From the NCBI GenBank assembly GCA_030622705.1, contig JAUXFU010000074.1, positions 1 to 5,256 on the forward strand: a DNA stretch of 5,256 bases, in the 5' to 3' direction. Numbering within the stretch: the stretch's first letter is position 1; every line of letters starts with the position of its first letter. Shown piece by piece: positions 5,208 to 5,256 of the stretch. Under the pieces are notes generated by a model. That model was not told where the DNA came from, ran no database searches, and saw nothing but the letters and a program-made list of their open reading frames with translations. Source of the stretch: Candidatus Omnitrophota bacterium. Lineage in GTDB: Bacteria; Omnitrophota; Koll11; Gygaellales; JAHJCI01. Position numbers and translations under genes: made by a program.

Positions 5208-5256
5208 CCGGGAATTTGTTGAAAGTCGTATCAGGAGTTAACTGTGCCGAATAGAA
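5184..5256 (+). repeat. Dispersed head module, copy B, cut by window end
   Basis: Gap-free match to 3660-3732 (62 of 73). It contains AGGAG (5233-5237), a 6-nt spacer and GTG (5244-5246), followed by CCGAATAGAA as in copy A. It lies directly after murG and presumably opens another spacer element before the next dcw gene, which cannot be seen here. Its 3' boundary is unknown. Confidence 0.85.

Overview
The window is a piece of a bacterial dcw (division and cell wall) cluster, all on the plus strand, in the order mraY (5' end cut off by the window) - murD - ftsW - murG. Together these genes cover the middle of peptidoglycan precursor synthesis. MurD adds D-glutamate to cytoplasmic UDP-MurNAc-L-Ala, MraY moves phospho-MurNAc-pentapeptide onto undecaprenyl phosphate to give lipid I, and MurG adds GlcNAc to give lipid II. 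FtsW is the SEDS glycosyltransferase that polymerises lipid II at the septum. All four reading frames are intact and carry their family motifs.

The spaces between the genes are unusual. dcw genes are commonly packed end to end or overlapping, but here every visible junction holds repetitive or palindromic DNA, of three kinds. mraY-murD (1030-1165) is nearly filled by three back-to-back palindromes, the last ending exactly at the preferred murD start codon. murD-ftsW (2417-2531) is mostly a 9-bp tandem array (consensus CGTTANKYY) that begins inside the last sense codon and stop of murD. ftsW-murG (3624-4063, 440 bp) holds a mosaic element: a conserved head with a Shine-Dalgarno and GTG, a run of small hairpins, and a pair of 20-bp direct repeats, all bracketed by a 13-bp imperfect direct repeat. 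After murG (5159-5256) a second copy of that head starts, preceded by a degenerate copy of the same 20-bp repeat, and runs off the window.

The best candidate for something undescribed is this head module (3660-3732 and 5184-5256, 62 of 73 positions identical without gaps). It looks like a portable expression start: promoter-like boxes, a short leader, AGGAG, a 6-nt spacer, and GTG. Its last 25 positions are identical in both copies. In the ftsW-murG gap the reading frame opened by the module ends in a 4-base ATGA overlap with murG, and murG has no Shine-Dalgarno of its own, so the repeat may supply its translation.

The organism is a bacterium that makes lipid II by the standard route, with moderately AT-leaning DNA. 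The repeat-rich gaps and protein flavour suggest an uncultured lineage; Omnitrophota is a guess from general impression, not shown by the sequence. No RNA gene, CRISPR array, transposase or phage gene is visible.
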